Below are positions 33,966-43,240 of a stretch of DNA of 64,000 nt, piece by piece (the stretch's first letter is position 1; the number at the start of each line of letters is the position of its first letter). A model generated the notes under the pieces. It ran no database searches. It was not told where the DNA came from and saw only the letters and a list, made by a program, of their open reading frames with translations. Source of the stretch: Streptomyces sp. TP-A0356 (GTDB lineage: Bacteria > Actinomycetota > Actinomycetes > Streptomycetales > Streptomycetaceae); the NCBI RefSeq assembly GCF_001417775.1, contig NZ_BBZJ01000035.1, positions 32,990 to 96,989 on the forward strand. The letters run 5' to 3'. A program made the position numbers and the translations under genes.

Positions 33966-34078
33966 GGAGTCAGCGACGGCGAGTGCACATGGCACCCGTG
34001 GGCGCTCGCCGCCAGCGCTGTTCGGCGCGGCCCCGGGGCACCTCGTGGTCAGTGGCCCAGAAGCGATACAAATGTGAT

Positions 34079-36922
34079 ATGTGCGCAGGTTCTGGTCACT
34101 ACGGGCGTGGGGTGGCTGATGCGCCCAGGAGGGCCGATGGGCCCGATCGGAATCCTCGCCCGGAACAGGGCCCCCATGGGCCGCGGGAGCGCGGCGGGCC
34201 TCAGCAGGGGGGAGCGGCGCCGCCGCGGCCGCTGCGCTCCCTGCTGAGCGTGCGCAGCCTCGCCGGCCAGGTCTTCCTCCTGCAGCTGGTCCTCGTGCTG
34301 CTGGTCGTCGCCGCCGCGCTGCTGGTTCTCGTCGTGCAGGCTCGGCGCCAGAGCGTGGCGGACGCCCAGCACCGGACGCTTGCTGTGGCCCAGACGTTCG
34401 CGCACTCCCCGGGGGTCGTGGCGGCGCTGAACAGCCGCGACCCGACCGCGGTGCTGCAGCCGCACGCCGAGGCGGCTCGAAAGGCCGCGGGCGTCGACGC
34501 CATCATCGTGTACAGGCTGGATGGGATCACCCTCACCCACAGCGACCCGCGCCAGATCGGGAAACACATCATCGGCCCGTACGCGGAGGCGGCGGCCGGC
34601 AAGGCGTTCACCAGGACCTTCCGGGGATCCCTGGGGCTTTCGGTGATCTCGGCGGTCCCCGTGAGGGCGGCCGACGGCTCGGTCGTCGCCATCGTCTCCG
34701 TTCCCGTACGGGTCGAGAACGTGCAGCACGCGGTGGACCGGCAGCTGACGGTCCTGCTCGGCGGCACCGCTGGAGCCCTTGCCATCGCCGCGGCCGGAGC
34801 GGGCCTGGTGAGCCACCGGTTGCGGCGGCACACCCATGGCCTGGACGCGGCCGAGATGGCCCGGATGTACGAGCACCACGACGCGGTCCTGCATGCGGTG
34901 CGGGAAGGAGTGCTGATCATCGGCGGCGGCGGGCGGTTGCTCCTGGCCAACGACGAGGCACGGCTGCTACTGGGCCTGCCGGCGGACGCGGAGCAGCGCC
35001 AGATCACCGATCTGGGATTGGAGGAGGACCTTGCCGAGCTGCTGATGTCCAATCGCCCGGTCACCGACGAGGTGCACCTGGCGGGCGACCGGCTGCTGGC
35101 GGTCAACAAGCGGCTGACCGCACCTCGCGGCCCGGAGGGCAGCGTCGTGACGCTACGGGACACCACCGAGCTGCTGGCTCTCTCCGGCCGGGCTGAGGGG
35201 GCGCGCGCACGGTTGAAACTGCTCTACGACGCCGGGTTGCGGATGGGCGCCACGCTGGATGTGAAGCACACCGCCGAGGACCTGGCCGAGGTGGCGGTGC
35301 CCCGGTTCGCCGATGTCGTCACCGTCGAACTGCTGGACCCGGTCCTGCACGGCGAGGAGTCCTCCGCCGCGACCACCGAGATGCGTCTCACCGCGGCCGC
35401 GGATGTGGATGAGGACCGTCTCGCCGGCCTTGCCGACGAGCTGATCCGGTTCGTCACCACCCACGCCGCCCCCGCAGGGACGGTCGGCGGCCGAGCGGTG
35501 CTGGTGAGGGACCTGCACACCGCCGACGTCCGCCGTGCCCAGGGCACCGAACATGCCCGGCGACTCCTCGACCACGGTATCCACTCCTTGCTCGTGGTCT
35601 CGCTGCGGGCCCGTGGGGTGCTGCTGGGAAGGGTGGAGTTCTGGCGGGCGAACGACTCCCCGCCGTTCGAGGAGGAGGACGCGTCCTTCGCCGAGGAACT
35701 GGCCGCCCGGGCAGCGGTGTGCATCGACAACGCCCGCCGCTACACCCGCGAACGCACCATGGCCGCCACTCTGCAACGCAGCCTGCTGCCACGCGGGCTG
35801 CCCGAGCAGACCGCACTGGAGGCGGCGTACCGCTACCTGCCGGCCCAGGCCGGGGTGGGCGGGGACTGGTTCGATGTCGTCCCGCTGTCCGGCGCCCGGG
35901 TGGCGTTGGTGGTCGGCGACGTGGTCGGCCACGGACTGCACGCCGCGGCGACCATGGGCCGACTGCGCACCGCCGTTCACAACTTCTCCGGTCTGGACAT
36001 CCCTCCGGGTGAGCTGCTCGGCCGGCTGGACGAGCTGGTGGTCCAGATCGACGCCGAGGAGGCCGCAGCGGGGGAGGACGGGCAGACGATCACCGGGGCG
36101 ACCTGTCAGTACGCCGTCTACGATCCCACCTCCGGGCAGTTGACCATCGCCAGCGCAGGCCATCCGGGACCGGCGGTGGCCCATCCCGACGGGACCGTGG
36201 ACTTCCCCCGGGTGTCCGTCTCCCCGCCGCTGGGACTGGGCGTCGGCCTGCCCTTCGAGAGCACCGAGCTGACGGTGCCCGAGGGTTCCCGGCTGGTCCT
36301 CTACACCGACGGCCTGTTCGAGGACCGCGACCTCGACGCCGGCCTGAATGCTCTGCGCGGTGCTCTGACCGGGCCCGATCGCACCCCGGAGGCCACATGC
36401 GCGGCGGTGATGGAGGCCATGTTGCCCGACCGGCCCAGGGATGACATCGCGCTGCTGGTGGCCCGCACCCGTCGGCTCGCCCCCGGCCAGATCGCCGAGT
36501 GGCACGTGCCCCGTGACCCGGCGGCGGTGGCCCCCGTGCGCACTGCCTGCGCCCGCACACTGACGGAGTGGGGCCTGGAGCACGTCGCTTTCACCGCCGA
36601 ACTCGTCCTCAGCGAGCTGATCACGAACGCCATCCGCTACGGCACCGAACCCATCACCGTACGGCTGCTCCACGACCGCACCCTGATCTTCGAGGTCTCC
36701 GACGGCAGCAGCACCTCGCCCCGGCTGCGTCGGGCGAACGACACCGACGAGGGCGGCCGTGGACTCTTCCTGGTCGCCCAGTTCACCGAACGCTGGGGCA
36801 CCCGCCACACGTCCACCGGCAAAGTCATCTGGGCCGAACATTCCCTCCACGACGGCGCCGTGCCGGCGGCGGAAGGGCTCGGCGAGATCCTGTTCGGCCA
36901 ATGGGACGACACGACACTGTGA
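34079..36922 (+). CDS. multidomain sensor with PP2C phosphatase and anti-sigma-type kinase domain
   Basis: About 947 residues. Order: basic N-terminus; membrane helix (about 62-87); extracytoplasmic single-Cache/CitA-like sensor; second helix (about 224-244); PAS (260-370); GAF (385-560); SpoIIE phosphatase (580-790, with GVGGDWFDVVPL and VGDVVGHGLHAAATMG); and a RsbW-like HATPase (815-930, SELITNAIRYG). Such proteins dephosphorylate anti-anti-sigma factors and bind partners, so this could switch a stress sigma factor. The start (ATG 34079 or GTG 34112) is uncertain; the open frame back to 32558 is antisense to the kinase gene. Confidence 0.85.
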   Translation: MCAGSGHYGRGVADAPRRADGPDRNPRPEQGPHGPRERGGPQQGGAAPPRPLRSLLSVRSLAGQVFLLQLVLVLLVVAAALLVLVVQARRQSVADAQHRTLAVAQTFAHSPGVVAALNSRDPTAVLQPHAEAARKAAGVDAIIVYRLDGITLTHSDPRQIGKHIIGPYAEAAAGKAFTRTFRGSLGLSVISAVPVRAADGSVVAIVSVPVRVENVQHAVDRQLTVLLGGTAGALAIAAAGAGLVSHRLRRHTHGLDAAEMARMYEHHDAVLHAVREGVLIIGGGGRLLLANDEARLLLGLPADAEQRQITDLGLEEDLAELLMSNRPVTDEVHLAGDRLLAVNKRLTAPRGPEGSVVTLRDTTELLALSGRAEGARARLKLLYDAGLRMGATLDVKHTAEDLAEVAVPRFADVVTVELLDPVLHGEESSAATTEMRLTAAADVDEDRLAGLADELIRFVTTHAAPAGTVGGRAVLVRDLHTADVRRAQGTEHARRLLDHGIHSLLVVSLRARGVLLGRVEFWRANDSPPFEEEDASFAEELAARAAVCIDNARRYTRERTMAATLQRSLLPRGLPEQTALEAAYRYLPAQAGVGGDWFDVVPLSGARVALVVGDVVGHGLHAAATMGRLRTAVHNFSGLDIPPGELLGRLDELVVQIDAEEAAAGEDGQTITGATCQYAVYDPTSGQLTIASAGHPGPAVAHPDGTVDFPRVSVSPPLGLGVGLPFESTELTVPEGSRLVLYTDGLFEDRDLDAGLNALRGALTGPDRTPEATCAAVMEAMLPDRPRDDIALLVARTRRLAPGQIAEWHVPRDPAAVAPVRTACARTLTEWGLEHVAFTAELVLSELITNAIRYGTEPITVRLLHDRTLIFEVSDGSSTSPRLRRANDTDEGGRGLFLVAQFTERWGTRHTSTGKVIWAEHSLHDGAVPAAEGLGEILFGQWDDTTL

Positions 36923-37044
36923 GCCGAGGCTCCTCGGTGGAGGGTCACTGGTCGCCCGCTTCCCCTGGCGGGATTCCGTCATCGAGGTGGACGAGTACTC
37001 TGGCCTCGATGACCACTGCGGTTCCCCACCCCCCTGGAGCCGTC

Positions 37045-38184
37045 GTGACCGCACCCCGTGCCCGAGCAGCCGCCGTCTTCGGCTCCTGTGCCCTTGTGGC
37101 ACTGGGCCTGAGTGCCTGCGAGAACACAACGACCACCGGACCCCAGAAGCCCTCGGTGGCCACCTCGGCCGAGAACGCGGGCGGCATGGGAGCGCTGATC
37201 ACCGCAGCCAGACACGAGGGCACGCTCAGAGCGATCGCGCTACCACGTGACTGGGCCAGCTACGGCGCCCTGATCGACGGCTTCGAGAAGATGTACGGGA
37301 TCAAGGTCACGGTCGACAACCCGCAGGGCCACAGCGAGACCGAGATCGACGCCCTGAGGAAGAGCGGTAACCGGCCGGAGGCCCCCGATGTGATCGACGT
37401 GGGCGATACGTTCGCGCGCGAAGCAGCGCGGCAGAACCTGCTCGCGCCGTACAAGGTGGCCGCGTACGACTCCATCCCCGGCAGTCAGAAGGACCCCCGG
37501 GCCCGCTGGTACAACAACTACGGCGGCTACATCTCCATCGGCTGCGACGCGAGCCGCGTCAAGCCCTGTCCCCGGACCTTCGTCGATCTGCTGAAGCCCG
37601 GTTACCGGGGCAAGGTCGCGCTCGAGGGCGACCCGACCCAGTCGCAGACCGCCCTCGCCAGCGTCTACGCGGCCGCGCTGGCGAACAACGGATCGTTCGA
37701 CGACATCCAGCCCGGCCTCGACTTCTTCGGCAAACTCAAGAAGACCGGCAACTTCAACCCCCTTGAGTCCACCTCCGCAGCGGTCGCGGACGGTCGGACG
37801 CCCATCAGCATCAACTGGGACTACGTCAACCTCGGCTACGCCGACCAGTTCCGCGGCAAGGGCGTGAACTGGCAGGTGGCGATCCCCTTCGACGGCAGCT
37901 TCGCCCAGTACTACGCGCAGGCGATCAACAAGAACGCCCCGCACCCGGCTGCCGCCCGCCTGTGGGAGGAGTACCTCTTCAGCCCGAAGGGCCTGAACCT
38001 CCGGCTCCACGGCTATGCCCGCCCGGTGCTCATGGACACCATGAGGCAGGACGGCACCCTCGACGAGGCCGCCGCCGCACGTCTGCCGACGGTCGAGGGA
38101 ACGCCGCAGTTCCCGACGGACGCGCAACTGGAGAGGGCGAGGCAGACGGTCGCCCAGGGCTGGGCGAAGGCCGTCTCCGGCTGA
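37045..38184 (+). CDS. extracellular solute-binding lipoprotein, copy 2
   Basis: A 379-residue lipoprotein, GTG start at 37045 after GGAG, lipobox LSAC, then ALPRDWASYGALIDGF and YNNYGGYISIGCDASRV. It has the same length and order as copy 1 (13448-14587) and nearly the same bases around the start codon. Conservation extends over the whole protein, indicating a real duplication. No transporter genes adjoin it. An upstream in-frame ATG at 37009 is rejected because it would give a much longer N-region than copy 1. Confidence 0.85.
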   Translation: MTAPRARAAAVFGSCALVALGLSACENTTTTGPQKPSVATSAENAGGMGALITAARHEGTLRAIALPRDWASYGALIDGFEKMYGIKVTVDNPQGHSETEIDALRKSGNRPEAPDVIDVGDTFAREAARQNLLAPYKVAAYDSIPGSQKDPRARWYNNYGGYISIGCDASRVKPCPRTFVDLLKPGYRGKVALEGDPTQSQTALASVYAAALANNGSFDDIQPGLDFFGKLKKTGNFNPLESTSAAVADGRTPISINWDYVNLGYADQFRGKGVNWQVAIPFDGSFAQYYAQAINKNAPHPAAARLWEEYLFSPKGLNLRLHGYARPVLMDTMRQDGTLDEAAAARLPTVEGTPQFPTDAQLERARQTVAQGWAKAVSG

Positions 38185-38406
38185 CGCTGGACCGAGCACG
38201 ACGTATCAGGTACTTACGGGGCGGTGGCCCCACCCGTGTTCTCCGCCGTGGCCACGTGCACCGGTGCGAGATACCCGCTCGCCGGGCTGAGAACGCTCGG
38301 TCGAACTCGTCGATCACGGTGTCCATGACCGGGCTCGCGTCGGTGCGGCGTCTCGACACCCCGCCTGCTCTCCCGGGCCCCGTGCCCCGTCCGTCAGCGG
38401 TCCCCG
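38185..38406. other. 222 bp without a recognisable gene
   Basis: A minus-strand frame has VMDTVIDEFDRAFSARRAG, protein-like but unidentified. Nothing else stands out. Confidence 0.3.
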
Positions 38407-38484
38407 TCAGCCCTCGTCCTCGAGCGCGTCGATGCGGACGGGACCGCCCGTACGGACCGACCGGATGGCCGCCTGGCCCGCCTC
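38407..38484 (-). pseudogene. possible C-terminal scrap of a Gfo/Idh/MocA oxidoreductase
   Basis: The minus strand ends EAGQAAIRSVRTGGPVRIDA and then ALEDEG before a stop, the style of Gfo/Idh/MocA C-termini. It is too short to be sure and it overlaps the LacI remnant. Confidence 0.25.
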
Positions 38485-38923
38485 GCCCATATCGACCTCA
38501 CCACGGTCGGACAGGACATCGCGGGCCTTGCTGAACTGGCCGTGGGCCGGGCCATCGCCCGACTGGAGGAAGAGGCGGCACCGGCCGGGGAGGCCTGGTC
38601 CCGCCGCGTCTGGTCGTCCGCGGGACCACGGCGGCGCCTCGCGCGCGGTAGGGGCGGGGGCGCCGACGAGCGGCGGTGGGCGGGCGCCGGTTGCCGCCGC
38701 GGCTACCGCACCGCGATGAACCGCCACGGCCTCGCCGCCAGGGTGCGCGTGCTGCCGGGCGGACTCACCGAGGAGGACGGCGCCGCTGCGGCCCGCACCC
38801 TTCTGGCCCAGGACCCTCGGCCCACCGCGGTCCTCGCCTTCAACGACCGCTGTGCGACAGGGGAGGCCGTGGTCCCGCCGCGTCTGGTCGTCCGCGGGAC
38901 CACGGCGGCGCCTCGCGCGCGGT
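38467..38923 (+). pseudogene. permuted LacI-family regulator remnant
   Basis: The first part (38470-38600) reads RLARLAHIDLTTVGQDIAGL and ends IARLEEEA, the C-terminal end of a LacI sensor domain. After a frameshifted tail, the second part (38690-38923) reads RTAMNRHGLAARVRVLPGGL, TEEDGAAAARTLLAQDPRPT and AVLAFNDRCATG, which in an intact LacI protein comes before the first part. It then jumps to the C-terminal tail PPRLVVRGTTAAPR. The order is thus permuted and the DNA-binding domain is absent. Confidence 0.65.
38587..38686 (+). repeat. 100-bp direct repeat, copy 1
   Basis: Nearly identical to 38860-38960. It differs by a one-base deletion after AGGCC, which shifts the frame of the LacI tail. 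Confidence 0.85.
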
Positions 38924-38960
38924 AGGGGCGGGGGCGCCGACGAGCGGCGGTGGGCGGGCG
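38860..38960 (+). repeat. 100-bp direct repeat, copy 2
   Basis: Carries the in-frame LacI tail and its TAG stop. The 273-bp offset from copy 1 marks the duplicated unit. Confidence 0.85.
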
Positions 38961-39047
38961 CTCTTATGCTGAGCCCGAGGCTTTTGCGGCTTATGTCCTA
39001 CGGTACGGCGGTACGGCCGTGACCTGTGGCCCGGTTGGAGTCTGCCC

Positions 39048-40310
39048 ATGACCCGTTCGTGCATACGGCTGCGCAGAGGGGCTGCCACCGCCGCCGCGGT
39101 GGTGACGCTCGCACTGCCTGTCGCGGTCGGGGCCGCGTTCGGGGTTCCGGAGTCCAATCCCACCGTCACCGTGGCCGTACCGACCGATCCTTCCGGTTCC
39201 ACGCCGTCGCCGCTGAGCGAGGTACGCGCTCTCACCCCCGACGTGACGCGGCAACTCGACAAGGCCGTTCAGCGGGCGATGCGCGAGGCCCACGTCCCCG
39301 GTGCGACGGTGGGGCTGTGGACGGCCGACAATGGCAGCTACGTACGCTCGTTCGGGGTCGCCGACAAGAGCGACGGCCGGCGGATGTCGCCGGATCTGTC
39401 CATGCGGATCGGCAGCGAGACCAAGACGTTCACGGTGACGGCGCTGCTTCAGCTGGTCGACCAGGGCAAGGTGGGGCTGGACGACCGGATCGGCCAGTAC
39501 GTGAGTGGCGTGCCGAACGGCGACAGGATCACTCTGCGTCAACTGGCCGGAATGCGCAGCGGGTTGTTCAACTACTCCCAGGACGACGCGTTCTCCGGGG
39601 CGCTGATGTCCGATCCGCAACGGCCGTTCACTCCACGTCAGTTGCTCGACTACGCCTTCAGGCACCCGGTGCTGTTCCCGCCGGGCCAGAGGTTCGACTA
39701 CAGCAACACCAATCTGATCCTGCTCGGCCTGGTCGTCGAGAAGGTCAGCGGCCGGCGGCTCGAGGACTTCATCCACGGCAACATCCTCGTACCGGCCGGC
39801 CTGACCCATACGCTCTTCCCGGCCGACGCGACCTTCCCGGCCCCGCACGCGCAGGGGTACACCAACCAGACCACGAGCGGGAAGGTCGAGGACGCGACCG
39901 ACTGGAACCCCTCCTGGAGCGGGGCGGCCGGTGCGATGATCTCCGATCTGCAGGACCTGCACACCTGGGCGCGTACGGTGGCCACGGGCAGACTGCGGGA
40001 CGGCGGCACCCTGATCAGCCCCGCCCTGCAGAAGCAGCGGCTCGTCACGCCCGCGACCATGGTGCCGGGCATCGGGTACGGTCTCGGTGTCTTCAACGTC
40101 CAGGGCTGGATCGGGCACAACGGTTCACTGCCCGGCTACGAGTCCCTGACGGTCCACCTTCCGTCGGCGCGTGCGACCCTCGTCGTGCTGCTGAACACCG
40201 ACATCAGCCATGGTGGTCGGGAACCCAGCACGCTCCTCGGCGAAGCGATCACGAAGATCGCCACACCGGGGCACGTCTTCAGCCTGGCCGCGCCTTCGCC
40301 CGCCGGGTGA
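39048..40310 (+). CDS. secreted serine hydrolase, class C beta-lactamase / DD-carboxypeptidase type
   Basis: A 420-residue protein with a signal peptide (about 1-32) and a beta-lactamase/penicillin-binding fold. The catalytic motifs are S123-E-T-K126 (SxxK), YSN in FDYSNTNLI and HNG in WIGHNGSLPGYES. It resembles extracellular DD-peptidases and esterases of streptomycetes; beta-lactam hydrolysis is possible but less likely. It is monocistronic, with a hairpin after the stop. Confidence 0.88.
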   Translation: MTRSCIRLRRGAATAAAVVTLALPVAVGAAFGVPESNPTVTVAVPTDPSGSTPSPLSEVRALTPDVTRQLDKAVQRAMREAHVPGATVGLWTADNGSYVRSFGVADKSDGRRMSPDLSMRIGSETKTFTVTALLQLVDQGKVGLDDRIGQYVSGVPNGDRITLRQLAGMRSGLFNYSQDDAFSGALMSDPQRPFTPRQLLDYAFRHPVLFPPGQRFDYSNTNLILLGLVVEKVSGRRLEDFIHGNILVPAGLTHTLFPADATFPAPHAQGYTNQTTSGKVEDATDWNPSWSGAAGAMISDLQDLHTWARTVATGRLRDGGTLISPALQKQRLVTPATMVPGIGYGLGVFNVQGWIGHNGSLPGYESLTVHLPSARATLVVLLNTDISHGGREPSTLLGEAITKIATPGHVFSLAAPSPAG

Positions 40311-40317
40311 GGATCGC

Positions 40318-40340
40318 GGCGGCCCAAGGGGCGCGCCGCC
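40318..40340 (+). terminator. short hairpin after the serine hydrolase
   Basis: GGCGGC and GCCGCC pair around an 11-base loop, eight bases after the stop codon. Confidence 0.35.
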
Positions 40341-40543
40341 TCCGAGCGTGCGGCGAATTGCGGTGCCGGGGTGGCGGCCGGTTCCCCGCACTCACGACAC
40401 ATCGCGTGCCGCTCCAATCCTCCGCGTGAGCGCATCGCCGTCGTCGTTCCCCGGCCACCGTACGAGGTGATCCCGGTGTCCTCGTACATCCGGTGCCGGC
40501 TGCGCGGCCGGAACCGGATGCCCGCGACGAACACCTGACGCCC

Positions 40544-40595
40544 GCTCGCACCCCGTCCTGTCACGCGGGGCTCGCACCCCGTCCTGTCACGCGGG
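40544..40595. repeat. perfect 26-bp tandem duplication
   Basis: Two identical 26-bp units (40544-40569, 40570-40595) lie in an otherwise featureless 500-bp gap. No gene is seen between 40341 and 40815. Confidence 0.85.
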
Positions 40596-40815
40596 GCTCG
40601 GGCGGCGTTCCCGTCCGGCCCGGTCACTGGCGAGACCCCTCACCCCGCTCTGTGCGTGGCTCACATCACAGCCCGCTGGGACCGGAATGTGGAGCTGGGC
40701 TTCACACCTTCATGGCATGCTCACGACTTGTTACCCGTCGGTATTGTTCGTCCGGCGGGCGTTTCCTGCGCCCGGCGGGCGTTCCCTGCCACCCCCCACC
40801 ACCTCAGGACAGGTC

Positions 40816-42273
40816 TTGCGCATCCGCAAGTGGCACCTGCGTGCCCTCATGCCCGCGTTCGCGGCATCCGCCCTCCTGCTCGCCTCTGGCTGCTCGTCCG
40901 GCCCCGGCTCGTCCGCCGCCTCCGCCGCGGCGCCGGCCGGACCGGCCGAGGCCTCCGCCTCGGCGGCCGAGGATCCCGGCCGCCCCCTCGCCGTCGCGGC
41001 CGCTCCGGCCGCCACCTCGACCGCGCTCGCCCGCCCAGGAGAGCGCGGCGCACGGGCCCACCGGAGCACGCTCAAGGTGAGTTCGTACGACCGTCACACC
41101 CGACGCGCTGTCATATCGCAGGCGAACAAGGGAACTTCACCCCCTGCGCGCATCCCCTCCACGACTCCGTCGGGAGCCCCGGCCGGTTCCGCCGAACCGG
41201 GGCGGATCGCCGTCGGTGACGTCATCGCCAGTGCCCCCGCGCCCGGCGCCCCCGACGGCCTTCTCGCCAAGGTCACCCAGGTGATCGGCGACACCCGTCA
41301 CGGCACCGAGGTGCAGACCGCGCCGACCACCCTCGACACCCTGCTCGGCGACGACAGGGCCAAGGGCGCGGTGCCCGTGGACCCCTCGTCCTTCGCCGTC
41401 GAGCGGCTGCTGCCCGACGTGCAGGTCTCGTGGACCGGGAGGGGTGACGTCCACTCGGGGCCCAAGGGCACGAAGGTCCCGCTCGGCAGTCTGCGCGTCG
41501 ACGTGCGGGCCGGCGTGCCCACGGCCCCGGGCGCACCGGTGTCGGCGGACGCCACCGTGGGCGGGTACGTGCAGGTCGCGCCCGAGGTGGACTTCTCCTA
41601 CGGCGGTGGCGGCTCGGGCGCCGCGGCCCGGCAGGCCGGGCCCGCGTCGGCGTACCTCGGCGTCTCGGGAGACTGGACCTCGCGGTGGTACCTGAAGGGG
41701 CGTGCCGCGGCCTCCGTCAAGCCCGTGCGGCTGCCGTTCGCCAAGCTCCATGCCGACCCCGTCCTTCAGGTCGGTGCCATCCCCGTCGTGGTCAACCTCG
41801 ATCTGACCTGCTACCTGGAGGTCAGCGGGGACGGCAGCGCGACCGTCTCGATCGAACAGGACCTCAAGGGTGGCTTCAAGGCCGGTGGCACCTTCGGTCC
41901 GGCCAAGGGCTGGACGCCCGTGAACGAGTCGACGATGACGAGCACGCCGGTGCGCGCCTCTCTCTCCGCCTCGGGGAACGTGAAGGCGGCCCTCGGCGCC
42001 CAGGCCACCGTCGGTCTGTACGGCGCGGTCGGCGTCACCGCCGACCTGGCGCCGTATCTGCGCGGCGAGGCGTCCGCGACCGCCACGGCGGCCACGGGCT
42101 CGGCCGCGAGCCCCACGGCCGCCGCGGTCGGGTCCTGGGGTGTCTACGGCGGCGTTGACCTGAGCGGAGCGCTGCAACTGCAGCTGTCCGTGTTCGGCAC
42201 GCCCGTCCTCCAGCGCACCATTCCGCTGGGCACCCTGCACCGGGAGTGGAAGCTCGCCGAGGGTGCGGCGTAA
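40816..42273 (+). CDS. large secreted lipoprotein of unknown function
   Basis: The best start is TTG 40816: it gives a lipoprotein signal (basic RIRKWHLR, hydrophobic core, lipobox LLASGC) of normal length and 485 residues. The mature protein begins with an Ala/Ser/Pro-rich linker, then a globular part rich in Gly, Val and Ser with repeated beta-strand patterns (GGYVQVAPEVDFSYGGG, CYLEVSGDGSATVSIEQDLK). I do not recognise a family. A surface structural or binding role is plausible. Followed by the SH3 protein gene. Confidence 0.7.
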   Translation: MRIRKWHLRALMPAFAASALLLASGCSSGPGSSAASAAAPAGPAEASASAAEDPGRPLAVAAAPAATSTALARPGERGARAHRSTLKVSSYDRHTRRAVISQANKGTSPPARIPSTTPSGAPAGSAEPGRIAVGDVIASAPAPGAPDGLLAKVTQVIGDTRHGTEVQTAPTTLDTLLGDDRAKGAVPVDPSSFAVERLLPDVQVSWTGRGDVHSGPKGTKVPLGSLRVDVRAGVPTAPGAPVSADATVGGYVQVAPEVDFSYGGGGSGAAARQAGPASAYLGVSGDWTSRWYLKGRAAASVKPVRLPFAKLHADPVLQVGAIPVVVNLDLTCYLEVSGDGSATVSIEQDLKGGFKAGGTFGPAKGWTPVNESTMTSTPVRASLSASGNVKAALGAQATVGLYGAVGVTADLAPYLRGEASATATAATGSAASPTAAAVGSWGVYGGVDLSGALQLQLSVFGTPVLQRTIPLGTLHREWKLAEGAA

Positions 42274-42518
42274 GGGTGCCGCGCAAGGGCGGACGAGCCC
42301 CGCGGGGCGGCCCCGACCGTCGCGCGGGGCGGCTCGGTATGCGGGCGGGGACGAGGAACAGGCCGGTGCGGTTGCCTCGCGGCCCTCGTCGGGTGTCCGT
42401 CCGCCGTCCCAGGGGACGTCCCAGGAACAACGGGACGGAATTCCCGCCCGTCGATGCGGAAACGCTGGGTGACGTGAGATCACGTCTCGTGATCGGCAAC
42501 GTCAGCACGGAGGTTTCC

Positions 42519-43013
42519 ATGATTCGTCGGACACTGCAGGGCGGCCTGCTGGCCGCGGTTGCGATGTTCGCGCTCGTGCCCACGGCGGCCGTCGCCGTCG
42601 GGGGCGACCCCGCCGGTACGGCGGCGGTCGTCACGACGGCCCCGCACCGCCCGCACGCGCCGCTCTCCGCCCTCACCCGGCGCACGCCGGTCCGTCACTG
42701 CGGGCACCGCTCCGTGCGGTGCCACCACCACGTCCGTCACGCGCGCCACGCCGCGCGCTCGGCGTACCACCGTCACACCGTCCGGGTCGCCGGGAGCGTC
42801 GCCACGCGCCGGGCCCCGCTGAACGTCCGCTCCGGTCCCGGCACCGGCTACCGGGTGGTCGGCCACCGTCATGCCCACGGCCGGCTGGTGCTGGTCTGCA
42901 AGAAGCAGGGCTCGTACGTCCACGGGAACCCGCGCTGGTACAAGCTCGCGGACGGCAAGGGATACGTCTCCGCACACTACGTCCGTACGCGGGGTGCCCT
43001 GCCCTGGTGCTGA
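42519..43013 (+). CDS. secreted SH3-domain protein
   Basis: A 164-residue protein, CGGAGG site before ATG 42519. It has a signal peptide (cleavage near AVAV), a His/Arg-rich linker (about 40-90), and a bacterial SH3 (SH3b) domain at about 95-160 with APLNVRSGPGTGYRVVG and GYVSAHYV. SH3b domains bind cell-wall peptides. One Cys pair (CKK... and the terminal Cys) may form a disulfide. Confidence 0.82.
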   Translation: MIRRTLQGGLLAAVAMFALVPTAAVAVGGDPAGTAAVVTTAPHRPHAPLSALTRRTPVRHCGHRSVRCHHHVRHARHAARSAYHRHTVRVAGSVATRRAPLNVRSGPGTGYRVVGHRHAHGRLVLVCKKQGSYVHGNPRWYKLADGKGYVSAHYVRTRGALPWC

Positions 43014-43041
43014 CGCGCTCCGCGCGTCCCGCCTCCGAGGA

Positions 43042-43081
43042 ACGGCCTGTCCGGTCACCCGTGCGTGCCCGGGCAGGCCGT
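43042..43081 (+). terminator. hairpin after the SH3 gene
   Basis: ACGGCCTG and CAGGCCGT pair perfectly around a 24-base loop, starting 29 bases after the stop. Confidence 0.4.
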
Positions 43082-43240
43082 CGGCGCGCCCGGCCCCGGG
43101 CGACTCGCCCTTCTTCATACCGGTATCGATGTGTGGCGGTACCGCGCCCACGGGAACACATCCCGACAAGCAGGGCGAACCGCCCATACTGTAACCGGCG
43201 TTGAGGGACAGGTCATGCGACAGCCCCAAGGATCGAGACC

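Noticed and set aside
32558..34078. N-terminal 500-residue extension of the sensor phosphatase frame
   Set aside because: It is antisense to the APH-type kinase and to the dead phosphatase, and contains no domain. The start near 34079 or 34112 fits the domain layout.
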